Part shown: in pieces, positions 15,774 through 25,222 of the stretch | Numbering within the stretch: the stretch's first letter is position 1 | Layout of the letters: every line of letters begins with the position of its first letter | Assembly: GCA_001724995.1 (NCBI GenBank) | Contig: MEFD01000020.1 | Coordinates: forward strand, 1 to 64,000 | Source: Rubrivivax sp. SCN 71-131 | Lineage (GTDB): Bacteria; Pseudomonadota; Gammaproteobacteria; Burkholderiales; Burkholderiaceae_C | DNA length: 64,000 nt | Reading direction: 5' to 3' | The notes under the pieces: generated by a model | The model's input: only the letters and a program-made list of their open reading frames with translations | Told to the model about the DNA's origin: nothing | Database searches by the model: none | Position numbers and translations under genes: made by a program

Positions 15774-18504
15774 CCTGCTCAGTAATCACGATAAAAAAGC
15801 ATCTAGCCCCGTCGAATGCCTCGGCCATAACTTCCCCAGCGACGACGCGCGGCGCGCGCATTTCCTCGCGTTGCTGGCCGAAAAGCTGCAAGACCCGGCA
15901 TTCCGCAAGCAAGAAGGTTTCCCGCAGGGCACGGACGAAGCCATCCTCGCCATGTCCGATCCGCCGTACTACACGGCCTGCCCGAACCCGTGGCTGGCGG
16001 ACTTTGTGGCTCACTACGGCAAGCCCTATGACTCGGCGGTGAAATACAGCCGCGAGCCGTTTGTGGCTGATGTTAGTGAGGGGAAAAACGACCCCATCTA
16101 CAACGCGCACAGCTACCACACGAAAGTGCCACACAAGGCAATCATGAGGTACCTGGCGCACTACACCTCGCAAAACGACGTGGTGCTTGATGGATTCTGC
16201 GGTACTGGAATGACTGGAGTTGCCAATGCACACGTTGGTGGCGGGAGAACTACGATTCTCGTCGATCTCTCTCCAGTAGCGACGTTCATTGCAAAAAACC
16301 TGAACGGCTCTCTCGATTCCATAGCCTTCATGGATGCAGCGAACTCAATTGTTTCGGAGATCAAAAAGGAGAACCAGAATCTCTACCTCACCTCTCATAC
16401 GGGTTGGCGAGTACGGGATCGAAAGTCTGTTGAGCACAAGCAATACCAACACCCCGGAGCACAGAAGGGTGAAGTGGAGTTTATGCTTTATTCAGATGTC
16501 GTGGCTTGCCCGAACTGCGGTTCTCAACATTCTTTTTACTCCATTGCCGTGGACGAGATTGAGGATTCGTTGCGTTCGGAACTGAAATGCCCCGAGTGCG
16601 GCGCGGCGGCACGAGAAGCGGCTTGGGATTCGGTTTATGAGACCGTGATTGATCCTCTGCTAGATGTCCCACACAAGCAGGTCAAGATTGTTCCTGTTTT
16701 AATCAACTATTCGATAGGAACCAGTCGCTACGAAAAAATCCCTGATGAAGCCGATCTTTCGGCCATCCAAGACAGTGAAAGAAACGCTCGGCTGTCCGGG
16801 TTTCCGATTGTTGAGCTGATAGCCGGGAAGGAAACTCAACGAAATGCTTCGCGTGGCATTACCTATCTTCATCACTTCTTCACGCCGAGGGAGCTTTACG
16901 CTGTCTCTTTGCTTCTCAAGAAAATTAGAACTAGAAAATCTGCGTCCATCGGGCAGGCCTTGCTGTTTGCACTCACTGCGTGCCTCCCCTATGCGTCGAG
17001 GATGAGGCGGTTCCGTGCCGACAGGAAAGGCGGTGGACCTCTCTCTGGAACCTTGTACGTAGGGTCATTGATAACCCCACCAAACGTTCTTAGTTCATTT
17101 CTAAGAAATGCGGAGACTATCGCGGGTAGCCTGTCATATCAGAGGGGAGTTCCACGAAATAGCATCATTTCAACTCAAAGTGCCACATCGCTGTTCCAAA
17201 TCCCCGGCGAGTGCATTGACTACATCTTCGTTGATCCTCCGTTCGGTGCGAATTTCGATTATTCAGAGTTGAACTTCTTCTGGGAGGGATTGCTTGGTGT
17301 CGTAACCAGTCAGTCGTCGGAAGCGATTGTCAGTTCATCTCAAGCAAAGCAGCTTGATGACTACCGGAAATTACTGATTACGTCGTTCAAGGAGTTTTAT
17401 CGTGTCTTGAAACCGGGCCGGTGGATAACGGTCGAGTTCTCCAACACGCAGGCGGCTGTTTGGAACGCAATCCAGACCTCGTTGCAGGAGGCCGGGTTTG
17501 TGGTGGCGAACGTGTCTGCTTTGGACAAGAAGCAAGGAAGCTTCAAAGCCGTCATGACTACCACGGCGGTCAAACAAGACCTTGTGATTTCTGCCTACAA
17601 GCCCAACGGTGGTCTGGAGCAACGTTTCGCAGAACGCGGAGCAACGCCGGAATCGGCATGGGACTTTGTGCAGACCCACTTGAAACAGCTTCCAGTCGTG
17701 AAAGTCAGAGGCGGCGAACTGGAATTTGTCGCCGAACGTGACCCGCGCATCCTGTTCGACCGCATGGTGGCGTGGTTCGTGCGGCACAGCGCACCCGTGC
17801 CGCTTTCCAGCCAGGAATTTCAAGACGGTCTTCGCAGCCGCTTCCCCGACCGCGACGGCATGGTCTTTCTGCCCGAACAGGTGGCCGAATACGACAAGAA
17901 GCGTGCGCAAACCGCGCAAGCGCCGCAGATGGAGCTGTTCGTCTCCGACGAGCGCAGCGCCATCGACTGGGCGGCGGACTACCTGAAGGCGCGGCCTTCC
18001 ACCTATCAGGACATCCACCCGGAGTTCATCAAGCAACTGGGCGCGGGCTGGAAGAAGCACGAAACCCGCCCGGAACTCTCGGCGCTGCTGGAAGCCAACT
18101 TCCTGCGCTTTGAGGGCGCAGGCGAAGTGCCCAGCCAGATTCACCGCTACCTCTCCACCAACTACCACGACCTGCGTGGGCTGGAGAAGAACGACCCGCG
18201 CCTGATCGCCAAGGCGCAAGACCGCTGGTATGTGCCCGACCCGAACAAGGCGCAGGACTTGGAGAAGAAGCGCGAAAAGGCGCTGCTCAAGGAGTTCGAC
18301 CAGTACAAGGCATTCACAGGCCGCAAGATCAAGGAGTCACGGCTGGAAGTGCTGCGCGCCGGTTTCCGCGATGCGTGGGCCAGGAAGGACTACGCCACCA
18401 TCCTCGCCATCGCCCACAAGCTGCCGGACGAAACCCTGCAAGAAGACGAGAAGCTGCTGACCCTGTACGACATGGCGCTGACGCGCAGCGAAGACGGGGC
18501 GTAA
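15715..18504 (+). CDS. pglX: PglX-type BREX adenine methyltransferase
   Basis: A 929-residue methyltransferase of the BREX type 3 (PglXI) kind. Seen in order: 'SDPPYYTACPNPW' near residue 82, SAM-binding motif I 'VLDGFCGTGMTG' near 156, a four-cysteine zinc ribbon (CPNCGSQHSF ... CPECGAAA, about 263-298), and a catalytic-type 'FVDPPFGANFDYSELNFFWEG'-like block near 505 (quoted in part). It would methylate adenine in a short asymmetric site, marking self DNA for BREX. The stretch 16,050-17,650 is visibly more AT-rich than the flanks, consistent with exchange of a specificity region. The start is uncertain: 15,766 has a better ribosome-binding site and removes 17 residues. Confidence 0.87.
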   Translation: MQTPNFAPLNVAGSDTNMNDLLSNHDKKASSPVECLGHNFPSDDARRAHFLALLAEKLQDPAFRKQEGFPQGTDEAILAMSDPPYYTACPNPWLADFVAHYGKPYDSAVKYSREPFVADVSEGKNDPIYNAHSYHTKVPHKAIMRYLAHYTSQNDVVLDGFCGTGMTGVANAHVGGGRTTILVDLSPVATFIAKNLNGSLDSIAFMDAANSIVSEIKKENQNLYLTSHTGWRVRDRKSVEHKQYQHPGAQKGEVEFMLYSDVVACPNCGSQHSFYSIAVDEIEDSLRSELKCPECGAAAREAAWDSVYETVIDPLLDVPHKQVKIVPVLINYSIGTSRYEKIPDEADLSAIQDSERNARLSGFPIVELIAGKETQRNASRGITYLHHFFTPRELYAVSLLLKKIRTRKSASIGQALLFALTACLPYASRMRRFRADRKGGGPLSGTLYVGSLITPPNVLSSFLRNAETIAGSLSYQRGVPRNSIISTQSATSLFQIPGECIDYIFVDPPFGANFDYSELNFFWEGLLGVVTSQSSEAIVSSSQAKQLDDYRKLLITSFKEFYRVLKPGRWITVEFSNTQAAVWNAIQTSLQEAGFVVANVSALDKKQGSFKAVMTTTAVKQDLVISAYKPNGGLEQRFAERGATPESAWDFVQTHLKQLPVVKVRGGELEFVAERDPRILFDRMVAWFVRHSAPVPLSSQEFQDGLRSRFPDRDGMVFLPEQVAEYDKKRAQTAQAPQMELFVSDERSAIDWAADYLKARPSTYQDIHPEFIKQLGAGWKKHETRPELSALLEANFLRFEGAGEVPSQIHRYLSTNYHDLRGLEKNDPRLIAKAQDRWYVPDPNKAQDLEKKREKALLKEFDQYKAFTGRKIKESRLEVLRAGFRDAWARKDYATILAIAHKLPDETLQEDEKLLTLYDMALTRSEDGA

Positions 18505-18507
18505 GCA

Positions 18508-21339
18508 ATGGTGCAAGCGGATAGCGGCTTCGACACCGGCGACTGGTGCTGGCACACGCGGCAGGCCACGCCTTGCCGCGTGGTGGAGCGGCTGGCGCTG
18601 TGGGGCGAAGCGGCCTATCGCGTGTGGCTGCCGTCGAAAAACGCCGTGCTGCGCGCACGGGCGGCGGAACTGGCGGCGCTTGCCAGCGTGCAGCCCACGG
18701 TGGAGCAGCTTCTGCATGCCACGGCGGCGGCCAAGTTGCAGGACGCGCTGGAAGAAAACCTGCTGCTCGCGCCCATCCAGTCCAGCGTTATCCCGCTGCC
18801 GCACCAGCTTTACGCGCTGAACCGCGCCGTCGGCCAAGACCGCATCCGCTACCTGCTGGCCGATGAAGTGGGCTTGGGCAAGACCATCGAGGCGGGCTTG
18901 GTGCTGCGCGAACTGAAGTTGCGTGGCCGTGCCAAGCGCATTCTGGTGGTCGCGCCGAAAGGGCTGGTGCGGCAATGGCAGGCGGAAATGCGGTCACACT
19001 TCGGCGAGCCGTTCCACTTCGTGGAGCCATCCTCGCTGGCCGCCCTGCGCCAGTGGCGTGGCGACAATGCAGAAGACAACCCGTGGCGGATGCACGATCA
19101 GGTGATCTGTGCGCTGGATTCGGTGAAGCCGCTGGAATCAAGGCGCGGCTGGAGCCTGGAGCAGATCCAGACCTACAACCGCGAACGCTTCGAGGACTTG
19201 GTCTCGGCGGCGTGGGATTTGGTCATCATCGACGAGGCGCACCGCATGGGCGGCAGCACCGAGCAGGTAGCGCGCTACAAGCTGGGCGCGGCGCTGGCGG
19301 AAGCCTCACCCTATCTGCTGCTGCTCTCGGCCACGCCGCATCAGGGCAAGACCGATCAGTTCATGCGCTTGATGCAGTTGCTGGACAGGGACGCTTTCCC
19401 CGACGAGGGCAGCGTGAGCCGCGAACGTGTGCAGCCCTTCGTCATCCGCACCGAAAAGCGTGCGGCCATCAATGCCGAAGGTCAGCCGTTGTTCCGACCC
19501 CGGCTCACGCGCTTGCACGCGGTGGCGTGGCAGGCGCGGCACGCGGCGCAGCAGCAGTTGTACGAAGCCGTCACCGACTACGTGCGCCACGGCTACAACC
19601 AGGCGCTGGCGGCCAAGCAACGCCACGTCGGCTTTCTGATGATCCTGATGCAGCGGCTGGTGACATCCAGCACGGCGGCCATTCGCGCCACGCTGGAAAA
19701 ACGCCAAGCGGTACTGGAAACGCCGCAGGTGCAGGCACGACTGTTCGAGAACCTCAGTGCGGATGAATGGGCCGACTTGGACGGCGAAGCGCAGGTGGAC
19801 TTGGCCTTGCAGGTCAATGGTCTGGAACTGGAAAAGTCGGAAGTGGAAACGCTGCTGGCGCTTGCGCGTTCCACCGAAGCTGCAGGCACCGACGCCAAGG
19901 CCGAAAGCCTGCTGGAACTGATCTACAAGCTGCAACAGGAAGAAGGCGATCCGGCGCTGAAGGTGCTGGTGTTCACCGAGTTCGTGCCCACGCAGGCGAT
20001 GCTGGCGGACTATCTGGACAGTCGGGGCTTTGCGGTGGCTACGCTCAACGGCAGCATGGACATGGAAGCGCGCACGCGCACCTTGCAGCAGTTCGCAAAG
20101 GACGCGCGGGTGCTGATTTCCACCGACGCGGGCGGCGAAGGTTTGAACCTCCAGTTCTGCCACGTCATCGTCAATTTCGACATGCCGTGGAACCCGATGC
20201 GCATCGAGCAGCGCATCGGGCGCGTGGATCGCATCGGGCAAAAGCACGTCGTGCGTGCGCTGAACTTTGTGCTGGAAGACACGGTGGAACACCGCGTGCG
20301 GCAGGTGCTGGAAGAAAAACTCGCTGTCATCGCCGAGGAATTCGGCGTGGACAAGGCGGCGGACGTGATGGATTCGGCGGAAGTGGAGCCAGTGTTCGAT
20401 GAGTTGTTCGTGCAGAGCCTGCAACACCCGGAAGCCATCGAACAGAAGGCCGACAGCGTGGTGTCGCAGTTGCGTGCGACGCTGGCCGAATCGAATCGGC
20501 ACAGCGACTTGCTGGCCGTGCCGCACGATCTGGATGCCGACCAAGCGCGCAAGTGGCGCGACCACCCGGCGCAGTTCTGGCTGGAACGCGCCATCGTCAA
20601 CGGGCTGGCGGCGCGCGGCGGATCGGCTACCAAGAACGGTGATGTCTGGCGCGTGCGCTGGGCCGATGGCAGCGAGACGCCACAGGCGTACTTCGACGCG
20701 CGCGCGGCGGACGACAACCCGGCAGCGGAATGGGTGACGATGGAAGACCCGCGCGCACGGGCCATCATCGGCGATGTGCCGCGCTTTGTGGCGGGACAGC
20801 CCTTGCCGGTTATCCGTGTGACGGGCTTGCCGGAGTCGGTGAACGGCATCTGGTCGTTGTGGGAGATCGGTCTTGCCGCGCAAGCTGCGAGCCGCAAGCG
20901 ATTCCTGCCGGTTTTCATCAATGACGAAGGCCGCCCGTTCGTGCCTACCGCCAAGCGCGTGTGGGACTTGCTGCTGACCGAAGCCGTGGCCGTGCAGTCC
21001 GTGGCGGACGCGGAGGATTCTGCGCGTTGGTTCGATGCATCGTTCGCCGTGGCCAGCACGCAAGGCGAACCCTTGTTCGCGGCGCTGGCCGAAGAGCACC
21101 GCACGCGCATCAAGGAAGAACGGGATCGCGCCACCTACGCTTTCGAGGCGCGTTATCAGGCCATCGGGCGCATTGGCCTGCCTGCTGTGCGCGAGTTCCG
21201 CCGCCGTCGCCTGCAAGCCGAGCACGAGGCGCGCTTGGCTGCGCTGGATGACATGGAAGCCACCGTGCCCGAGTTGAACGCCGTGGCGATGGTGCGGATT
21301 GACGCCAAGGCCATCCAGAACAGCGAGGCTGCGGCATGA
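18508..21339 (+). CDS. brxHII: BrxHII, SNF2-like DEAH helicase of BREX
   Basis: A 943-residue superfamily 2 ATPase with all core motifs: I 'LADEVGLGKTIEAG' (about 116), Ia 'VVAPKGLVRQW', II 'VIIDEAH' (about 239), III 'LLSATPHQGK', IV 'VLVFTEFVPTQAM' (about 486), V 'ISTDAGGEGLNLQ' (about 538), VI 'QRIGRVDRIGQ' (about 568). A long C-terminal extension of some 350 residues is typical for this type of defence helicase. It would translocate on DNA as part of BREX recognition or exclusion. It starts three bases after pglX and its stop overlaps the pglZ ATG. No motif is damaged. The alternative assignment, DrmD of DISARM, is excluded by the PglZ, BrxC and BrxF neighbours. Confidence 0.92.
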   Translation: MVQADSGFDTGDWCWHTRQATPCRVVERLALWGEAAYRVWLPSKNAVLRARAAELAALASVQPTVEQLLHATAAAKLQDALEENLLLAPIQSSVIPLPHQLYALNRAVGQDRIRYLLADEVGLGKTIEAGLVLRELKLRGRAKRILVVAPKGLVRQWQAEMRSHFGEPFHFVEPSSLAALRQWRGDNAEDNPWRMHDQVICALDSVKPLESRRGWSLEQIQTYNRERFEDLVSAAWDLVIIDEAHRMGGSTEQVARYKLGAALAEASPYLLLLSATPHQGKTDQFMRLMQLLDRDAFPDEGSVSRERVQPFVIRTEKRAAINAEGQPLFRPRLTRLHAVAWQARHAAQQQLYEAVTDYVRHGYNQALAAKQRHVGFLMILMQRLVTSSTAAIRATLEKRQAVLETPQVQARLFENLSADEWADLDGEAQVDLALQVNGLELEKSEVETLLALARSTEAAGTDAKAESLLELIYKLQQEEGDPALKVLVFTEFVPTQAMLADYLDSRGFAVATLNGSMDMEARTRTLQQFAKDARVLISTDAGGEGLNLQFCHVIVNFDMPWNPMRIEQRIGRVDRIGQKHVVRALNFVLEDTVEHRVRQVLEEKLAVIAEEFGVDKAADVMDSAEVEPVFDELFVQSLQHPEAIEQKADSVVSQLRATLAESNRHSDLLAVPHDLDADQARKWRDHPAQFWLERAIVNGLAARGGSATKNGDVWRVRWADGSETPQAYFDARAADDNPAAEWVTMEDPRARAIIGDVPRFVAGQPLPVIRVTGLPESVNGIWSLWEIGLAAQAASRKRFLPVFINDEGRPFVPTAKRVWDLLLTEAVAVQSVADAEDSARWFDASFAVASTQGEPLFAALAEEHRTRIKEERDRATYAFEARYQAIGRIGLPAVREFRRRRLQAEHEARLAALDDMEATVPELNAVAMVRIDAKAIQNSEAAA

Positions 21340-23384
21340 GCCATTCGTCCAACCCGTGGCACCAGCACATCCTTCAGCCTTTCACGGCCGACCTTTCCCG
21401 TCTGTGGGTAGCTTGCGACCCGGACGGTGTGTTGCTGGACGAAAAGTTGCTGTCGGAGTTGCGTGCCCGTGGCTTCGAGGTGATGGGTTACGACGACCCG
21501 TTCGCGTTCCGGGCGGAGTTCGAGGAGCGGTATCGTGCCGCGTGGGATGCGAATGAGCCCGCACCATCACCGGCTTTGATCGTGCATCTGCGACGCGACA
21601 ACGCGGACGACCTGCCGTGGGACATCCTGCATAACGCCCGCCCTGCGGTGCGGTTGAGCTTGGCCGAACTGTTCCCCAAGTTGGCCTACGGCGCGGTGCG
21701 GCAGGTGGAGCCGGAACTGCTGGCCGCGCTGTTCGATGCCCACCAGACCGAATTGCAATCGGCGCGTGGTGAAGGCGAGTCGAAGGATTTCATCCTTGAA
21801 CACGTCTATCAATTGACGCCGCGATCCATCCGCACGCCGGTGGATTTCTGGCGCGAGGTGCTGCGCCTGCACTTTGCCAACCGCGCCTTGCCCGAACCGC
21901 TCGCCGAGCACGTGGCGGGCATCCTGCGTGGCAAGGGCTTGTTCGCCGGGCAGCCGGTGGCGGATTGGCTGTCGTCCAAGAGCGCGTTGCTGCGCGTGGT
22001 GCAGGACGCTTGGTATCGCTATCTGGAGAAGTTGAAACTGGAAGGCAGGCGCGTTGCCGAGCCTGAGCCGCCGTCCCTCGGCGCGGGCAAAGTCAGCGCG
22101 GAGATCGAGATTCCCTTCGATCACACCGACGTGCGCGCCATCATTGATTCGATGTTCCTGGACGGCAGCCTGCATCCGCTGGCCGTGTCCGGCGTTCCGG
22201 CTTCGGTGCCGGGCTGGATCAGAGCGGGCATCGTCGAGGATGTCTGGTCGCAGTTCGCGCTGGCGGAAAAGAGCATCGAGACGCTTGCTGCATCGGTGCC
22301 AGACGCGGATGCCCCGCACAAGGCATGGGGCGACTTCGCCAAACGCTACGGCGAGATGTTGAGCCGCGTTCACGATTTGCCGGGCAAGGACGGCGGCGAA
22401 CGGCTGGCGGATATTCGGGATCGCATCAAGACCATCCAGACCCTGTCGGACGAACGATTGCAGGCGTGGGTCGCGGCCCGCCACTACGCCGACCTGATCC
22501 TGCAACCGGCGACCAAAGGGCCGGTGATGGTGCATCACGTTCCGCGCTTCCTGCGCCAGCGCCGGAATGCGGGCGAAGCCAAGATCGCGTTGCTGGTGTT
22601 CGACGGTTTGGCCTTCGACCAGTGGGTGCGGATCAGGGAGCACTTGATCGCCCGCCAACAGCCGTTGGCCTTCGATGAGAACACGGCTTTCGCGTGGCTG
22701 CCCACGGTGACATCGGTGTCGCGTCAGGCGCTGTTTTCTGGCTTGCGTCCGCGCGAGTTCGAGGACTCGATAGACCACACCAGCAAGGAAGAATCCTTGT
22801 GGAAGGCGTTCTGGCAGAACGAAGGTGGCGTCGTGCCCGCCGAGGTGATGTATCGGCGCGCGCTGCGTCAAGTCGAGCAACTGGGCGCGCTGCAAACCGA
22901 GATCACCGACCGCAAGCCCAACGTGCTGGGCTTGGTGATCGACGAAGTGGACGAGCGACTGCACAAGGAGCGAAGCAAGGACGACGTGGCGTTGTGGATT
23001 GGACGCTGGCTTGACACGGGCTTTGTCGAACGCCTGTTCGCCTTCCTGCTGGGTGAAGGGTTCAGCATTTACGTCACGGCGGATCACGGCAACGTGGATG
23101 CCGTCGGCGTCGGCAGGCCGAATCAGGGCGTGATTGCGGAATCGCGCGGCGAGCGTGTGCGGGTGTACCGCAGCGAATCCTTGCGTGCGGATTCTGCGGC
23201 GGCATATCCCGACACGGTCAGTCTGGAGATCGCTGGACTGCCCGCGAACTTCATGCCTCTATTCGCAGGCGGACGCAGTGCGTTCGTGCCCGATGGCGAT
23301 CAGGTGGTTGTCCACGGTGGCGTGTCGGTCGAGGAACTGATCGTTCCTTTCGTGAAGGTTTCAAACGTGAATGATGGTGGATGA
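21336..23384 (+). CDS. pglZ: PglZ, alkaline-phosphatase-superfamily BREX protein
   Basis: A 682-residue PglZ protein. The phosphatase-like domain occupies roughly residues 380-660: 'IALLVFDGLAFDQWV' supplies the first metal-binding Asp, 'WLPTVTSVSRQALFSG' the nucleophile region, and 'YVTADHGNVDAVG' the later metal-binding Asp-His. The N-terminal 370 residues are helical and of unknown role. PglZ is the signature protein of BREX/Pgl; purified members are nucleases or interact with PglX to license methylation. The ATG overlaps the helicase stop. All expected metal ligands are visible, so it is judged intact. Confidence 0.93.
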   Translation: MSHSSNPWHQHILQPFTADLSRLWVACDPDGVLLDEKLLSELRARGFEVMGYDDPFAFRAEFEERYRAAWDANEPAPSPALIVHLRRDNADDLPWDILHNARPAVRLSLAELFPKLAYGAVRQVEPELLAALFDAHQTELQSARGEGESKDFILEHVYQLTPRSIRTPVDFWREVLRLHFANRALPEPLAEHVAGILRGKGLFAGQPVADWLSSKSALLRVVQDAWYRYLEKLKLEGRRVAEPEPPSLGAGKVSAEIEIPFDHTDVRAIIDSMFLDGSLHPLAVSGVPASVPGWIRAGIVEDVWSQFALAEKSIETLAASVPDADAPHKAWGDFAKRYGEMLSRVHDLPGKDGGERLADIRDRIKTIQTLSDERLQAWVAARHYADLILQPATKGPVMVHHVPRFLRQRRNAGEAKIALLVFDGLAFDQWVRIREHLIARQQPLAFDENTAFAWLPTVTSVSRQALFSGLRPREFEDSIDHTSKEESLWKAFWQNEGGVVPAEVMYRRALRQVEQLGALQTEITDRKPNVLGLVIDEVDERLHKERSKDDVALWIGRWLDTGFVERLFAFLLGEGFSIYVTADHGNVDAVGVGRPNQGVIAESRGERVRVYRSESLRADSAAAYPDTVSLEIAGLPANFMPLFAGGRSAFVPDGDQVVVHGGVSVEELIVPFVKVSNVNDGG

Positions 23385-23408
23385 GTTTTTGAATGATGGT
23401 TTTGAACA

Positions 23409-24125
23409 ATGACAACGGCTCCACGAATCGGTTTTGACCGGTTCATCTCACTCGAATGGGCGACGACCGCGCTGAAGGTTCGTGCAGGTGTGGCGCAGCT
23501 TGAAGATCTGGAGGCATTGCTCGATGCCGCCGGGTTGGGTGCCGCCGCGCGCACGAAAACACGCACCGTGTTGAACCGCCTGTGGCTTCAGCCGCGCGCC
23601 GAGCTGGTGGACTACGCAGATCGCGGCGTGGTGATTTTCAAGACGAATCCCGATGCGCCAGTCGCCGCATTGCACTGGGGCATGGCCGTAGCGACCTATC
23701 CCTTCTTCGGCAAGGTGGCCGAGCTGATTGGACGCCTGTCCGCCCTGCAAGGCGATTGCGCATCCGCCGAAATCCATCGGCGCATGAGCGAAACCTACGG
23801 CGAGCGCGAAGGCACCTACCGGATGACCAACATGGTCATCCAGAGTCAGGCTGGCTGGGGTGCAGTGGAAAGAGTCGAAAAAGGCAAGCGCGTTGTCCGC
23901 TTGGCCCCTGCCATGGTAGAGGACGATGCACTCACGGCATGGCTGATCGAAGCCGCCTTGCGCTACGCGAACAAGCCGCTGGCCATCACCAACCTGCAAA
24001 CGCAGTCGGTGCTGTTTCCGTTCAATCTGACGCAGCCGTTGGCCTATCTGGTGTCGAACAGCGAACACTTGACCGTGAGATCTGAAGGGCCGGGAAATCG
24101 GTTCGTTGCGCTACGGAGCGCGTGA
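23409..24125 (+). CDS. brxA: BrxA-like protein of BREX type 3
   Basis: A 238-residue protein placed right after pglZ, the position of brxA in type 3 loci. It has a helical N-terminus (DRFISLEWATTALKVRAG), a basic middle and a C-terminal winged-helix-like half (EIHRRMSETYGEREGTYRMTNMVIQS, described in two parts). BrxA from other BREX loci is a small DNA-binding protein with structural likeness to NusB; the precise role is unsettled. The name rests mainly on gene order, size and general character, not on a strong motif. The start is 24 bp after the pglZ stop. Its TGA overlaps the start of the next gene, so the operon continues. Confidence 0.7.
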   Translation: MTTAPRIGFDRFISLEWATTALKVRAGVAQLEDLEALLDAAGLGAAARTKTRTVLNRLWLQPRAELVDYADRGVVIFKTNPDAPVAALHWGMAVATYPFFGKVAELIGRLSALQGDCASAEIHRRMSETYGEREGTYRMTNMVIQSQAGWGAVERVEKGKRVVRLAPAMVEDDALTAWLIEAALRYANKPLAITNLQTQSVLFPFNLTQPLAYLVSNSEHLTVRSEGPGNRFVALRSA

Positions 24126-25186
24126 TGGATATAAAAGATTTGCTTCGATCAAAACCTGCCACGGATGTAGAGACATCAGCGGGACGAATCTACCTGTATC
24201 CGCTGCGTATGCGCGACATGACCGATTTCGAGAAGATCGAACCCGGCGATGCGATCAGCAAGATCAGGGCTTTCCTGCCGAGTATTGGCAGCTTGACTGT
24301 CGAATCCGATGAAGCGCCGGAGCGTGTTCCGCTTGATGCCGGGATTGCCGATGGACTCTCGGACGATGAGATCGAACGGGCTGCTGACGCCTATACGAAA
24401 TCATCCGCATGGCAAACCGTCCGCGATGGATCGCAACAGCGGGAGCCTGTTGTGCAGGAAGCCGGTGAAACGGCATCGGCCTTTCTGGTGCGGCTGCTCA
24501 AGGCCGAGGTCGAGGACTATCACCAGAGCGCGAAGCGAATGCACGACAAGATGTTCGGTTCGGCACGAGGTCTTTTCGATCAAGTCCGTAAGAGCACGTC
24601 GGCCTTGGGATCAACTTTGAGCGCCTACGAGGAACTGGCGAAATTCGCAAAGCCAGCGCCGTTGGAAATCCAGCCGATTCGCACGGATCACTTCGATGCT
24701 GTGAACAGGCAGATGGCGCAGCAAGCGCGCGAGCGTGCGGCAGAGCGCGCCGAAGAAATGGAGATGACGCGCCTGACGGGAAAGATGACCGCAGAGTCGG
24801 CCAAGACCCTCAAGGACTTGGCAGAAGCAGCAACGACCCTGATGGAGCAGATGGACGAGCGCGACCAAAAAACCGACAAATCAACCCGAACGCAAATCAA
24901 GATTGCGTTGTGGTCTGTTGCGTCGTCAGCCGTCTTGGCGTTGGTCGCTGCCATTTTCGCGGGCTTCTCATTTTTCCAAGACCGCGACAACAACACATCC
25001 GGCGATCAGTGGCAGGCGAAACTGCTGACATCCATCGAGGAAGGCAATCAGCAGCGTTCTGCCGTCGAGCGGGAGAATCAGGTGCTTCGGGAGCAGGTGA
25101 AATCGATGGATGCACGGATCGCGGATCTGGAGACGGCTCAACGTGCTGCCGTCAAATCGACGTCGTCCAAACAAAAGCCAGATTGA
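24125..25186 (+). CDS. unrecognised coiled-coil protein with one membrane helix
   Basis: A 353-residue protein I cannot assign to a family. The first 180 residues are soluble and acidic (starts MDIKDLLRSKPATDVET). A long charged helix follows at about 195-255 (AQQARERAAERAEEMEM). A single hydrophobic segment at about 258-283 (IALWSVASSAVLALVAAIF) would cross the membrane, and a second coiled coil ends the chain (NQVLREQVKSMDARIADLE). There is no signal peptide, so the large N-terminal part is likely cytoplasmic. A GTG at 24,122 is an alternative start. The gene overlaps the brxA stop and precedes a GmrSD-like enzyme, so it is probably a defence accessory. A membrane sensor or effector is possible, but this is only inference. 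Confidence 0.7.
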   Translation: MDIKDLLRSKPATDVETSAGRIYLYPLRMRDMTDFEKIEPGDAISKIRAFLPSIGSLTVESDEAPERVPLDAGIADGLSDDEIERAADAYTKSSAWQTVRDGSQQREPVVQEAGETASAFLVRLLKAEVEDYHQSAKRMHDKMFGSARGLFDQVRKSTSALGSTLSAYEELAKFAKPAPLEIQPIRTDHFDAVNRQMAQQARERAAERAEEMEMTRLTGKMTAESAKTLKDLAEAATTLMEQMDERDQKTDKSTRTQIKIALWSVASSAVLALVAAIFAGFSFFQDRDNNTSGDQWQAKLLTSIEEGNQQRSAVERENQVLREQVKSMDARIADLETAQRAAVKSTSSKQKPD

Positions 25187-25222
25187 GGCGACGGCGCGAC
25201 AGAAGAACACAGAGGAACGAAT

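Noticed and set aside
19306-21225. 639-codon minus-strand frame inside brxHII
   Set aside because: Antisense reading of the helicase; no recognisable domain.
18508-23384. DISARM system (helicase plus methyltransferase)
   Set aside because: No DrmA, DrmB or phospholipase-like gene is present; BrxF, BrxC and PglZ identify BREX.
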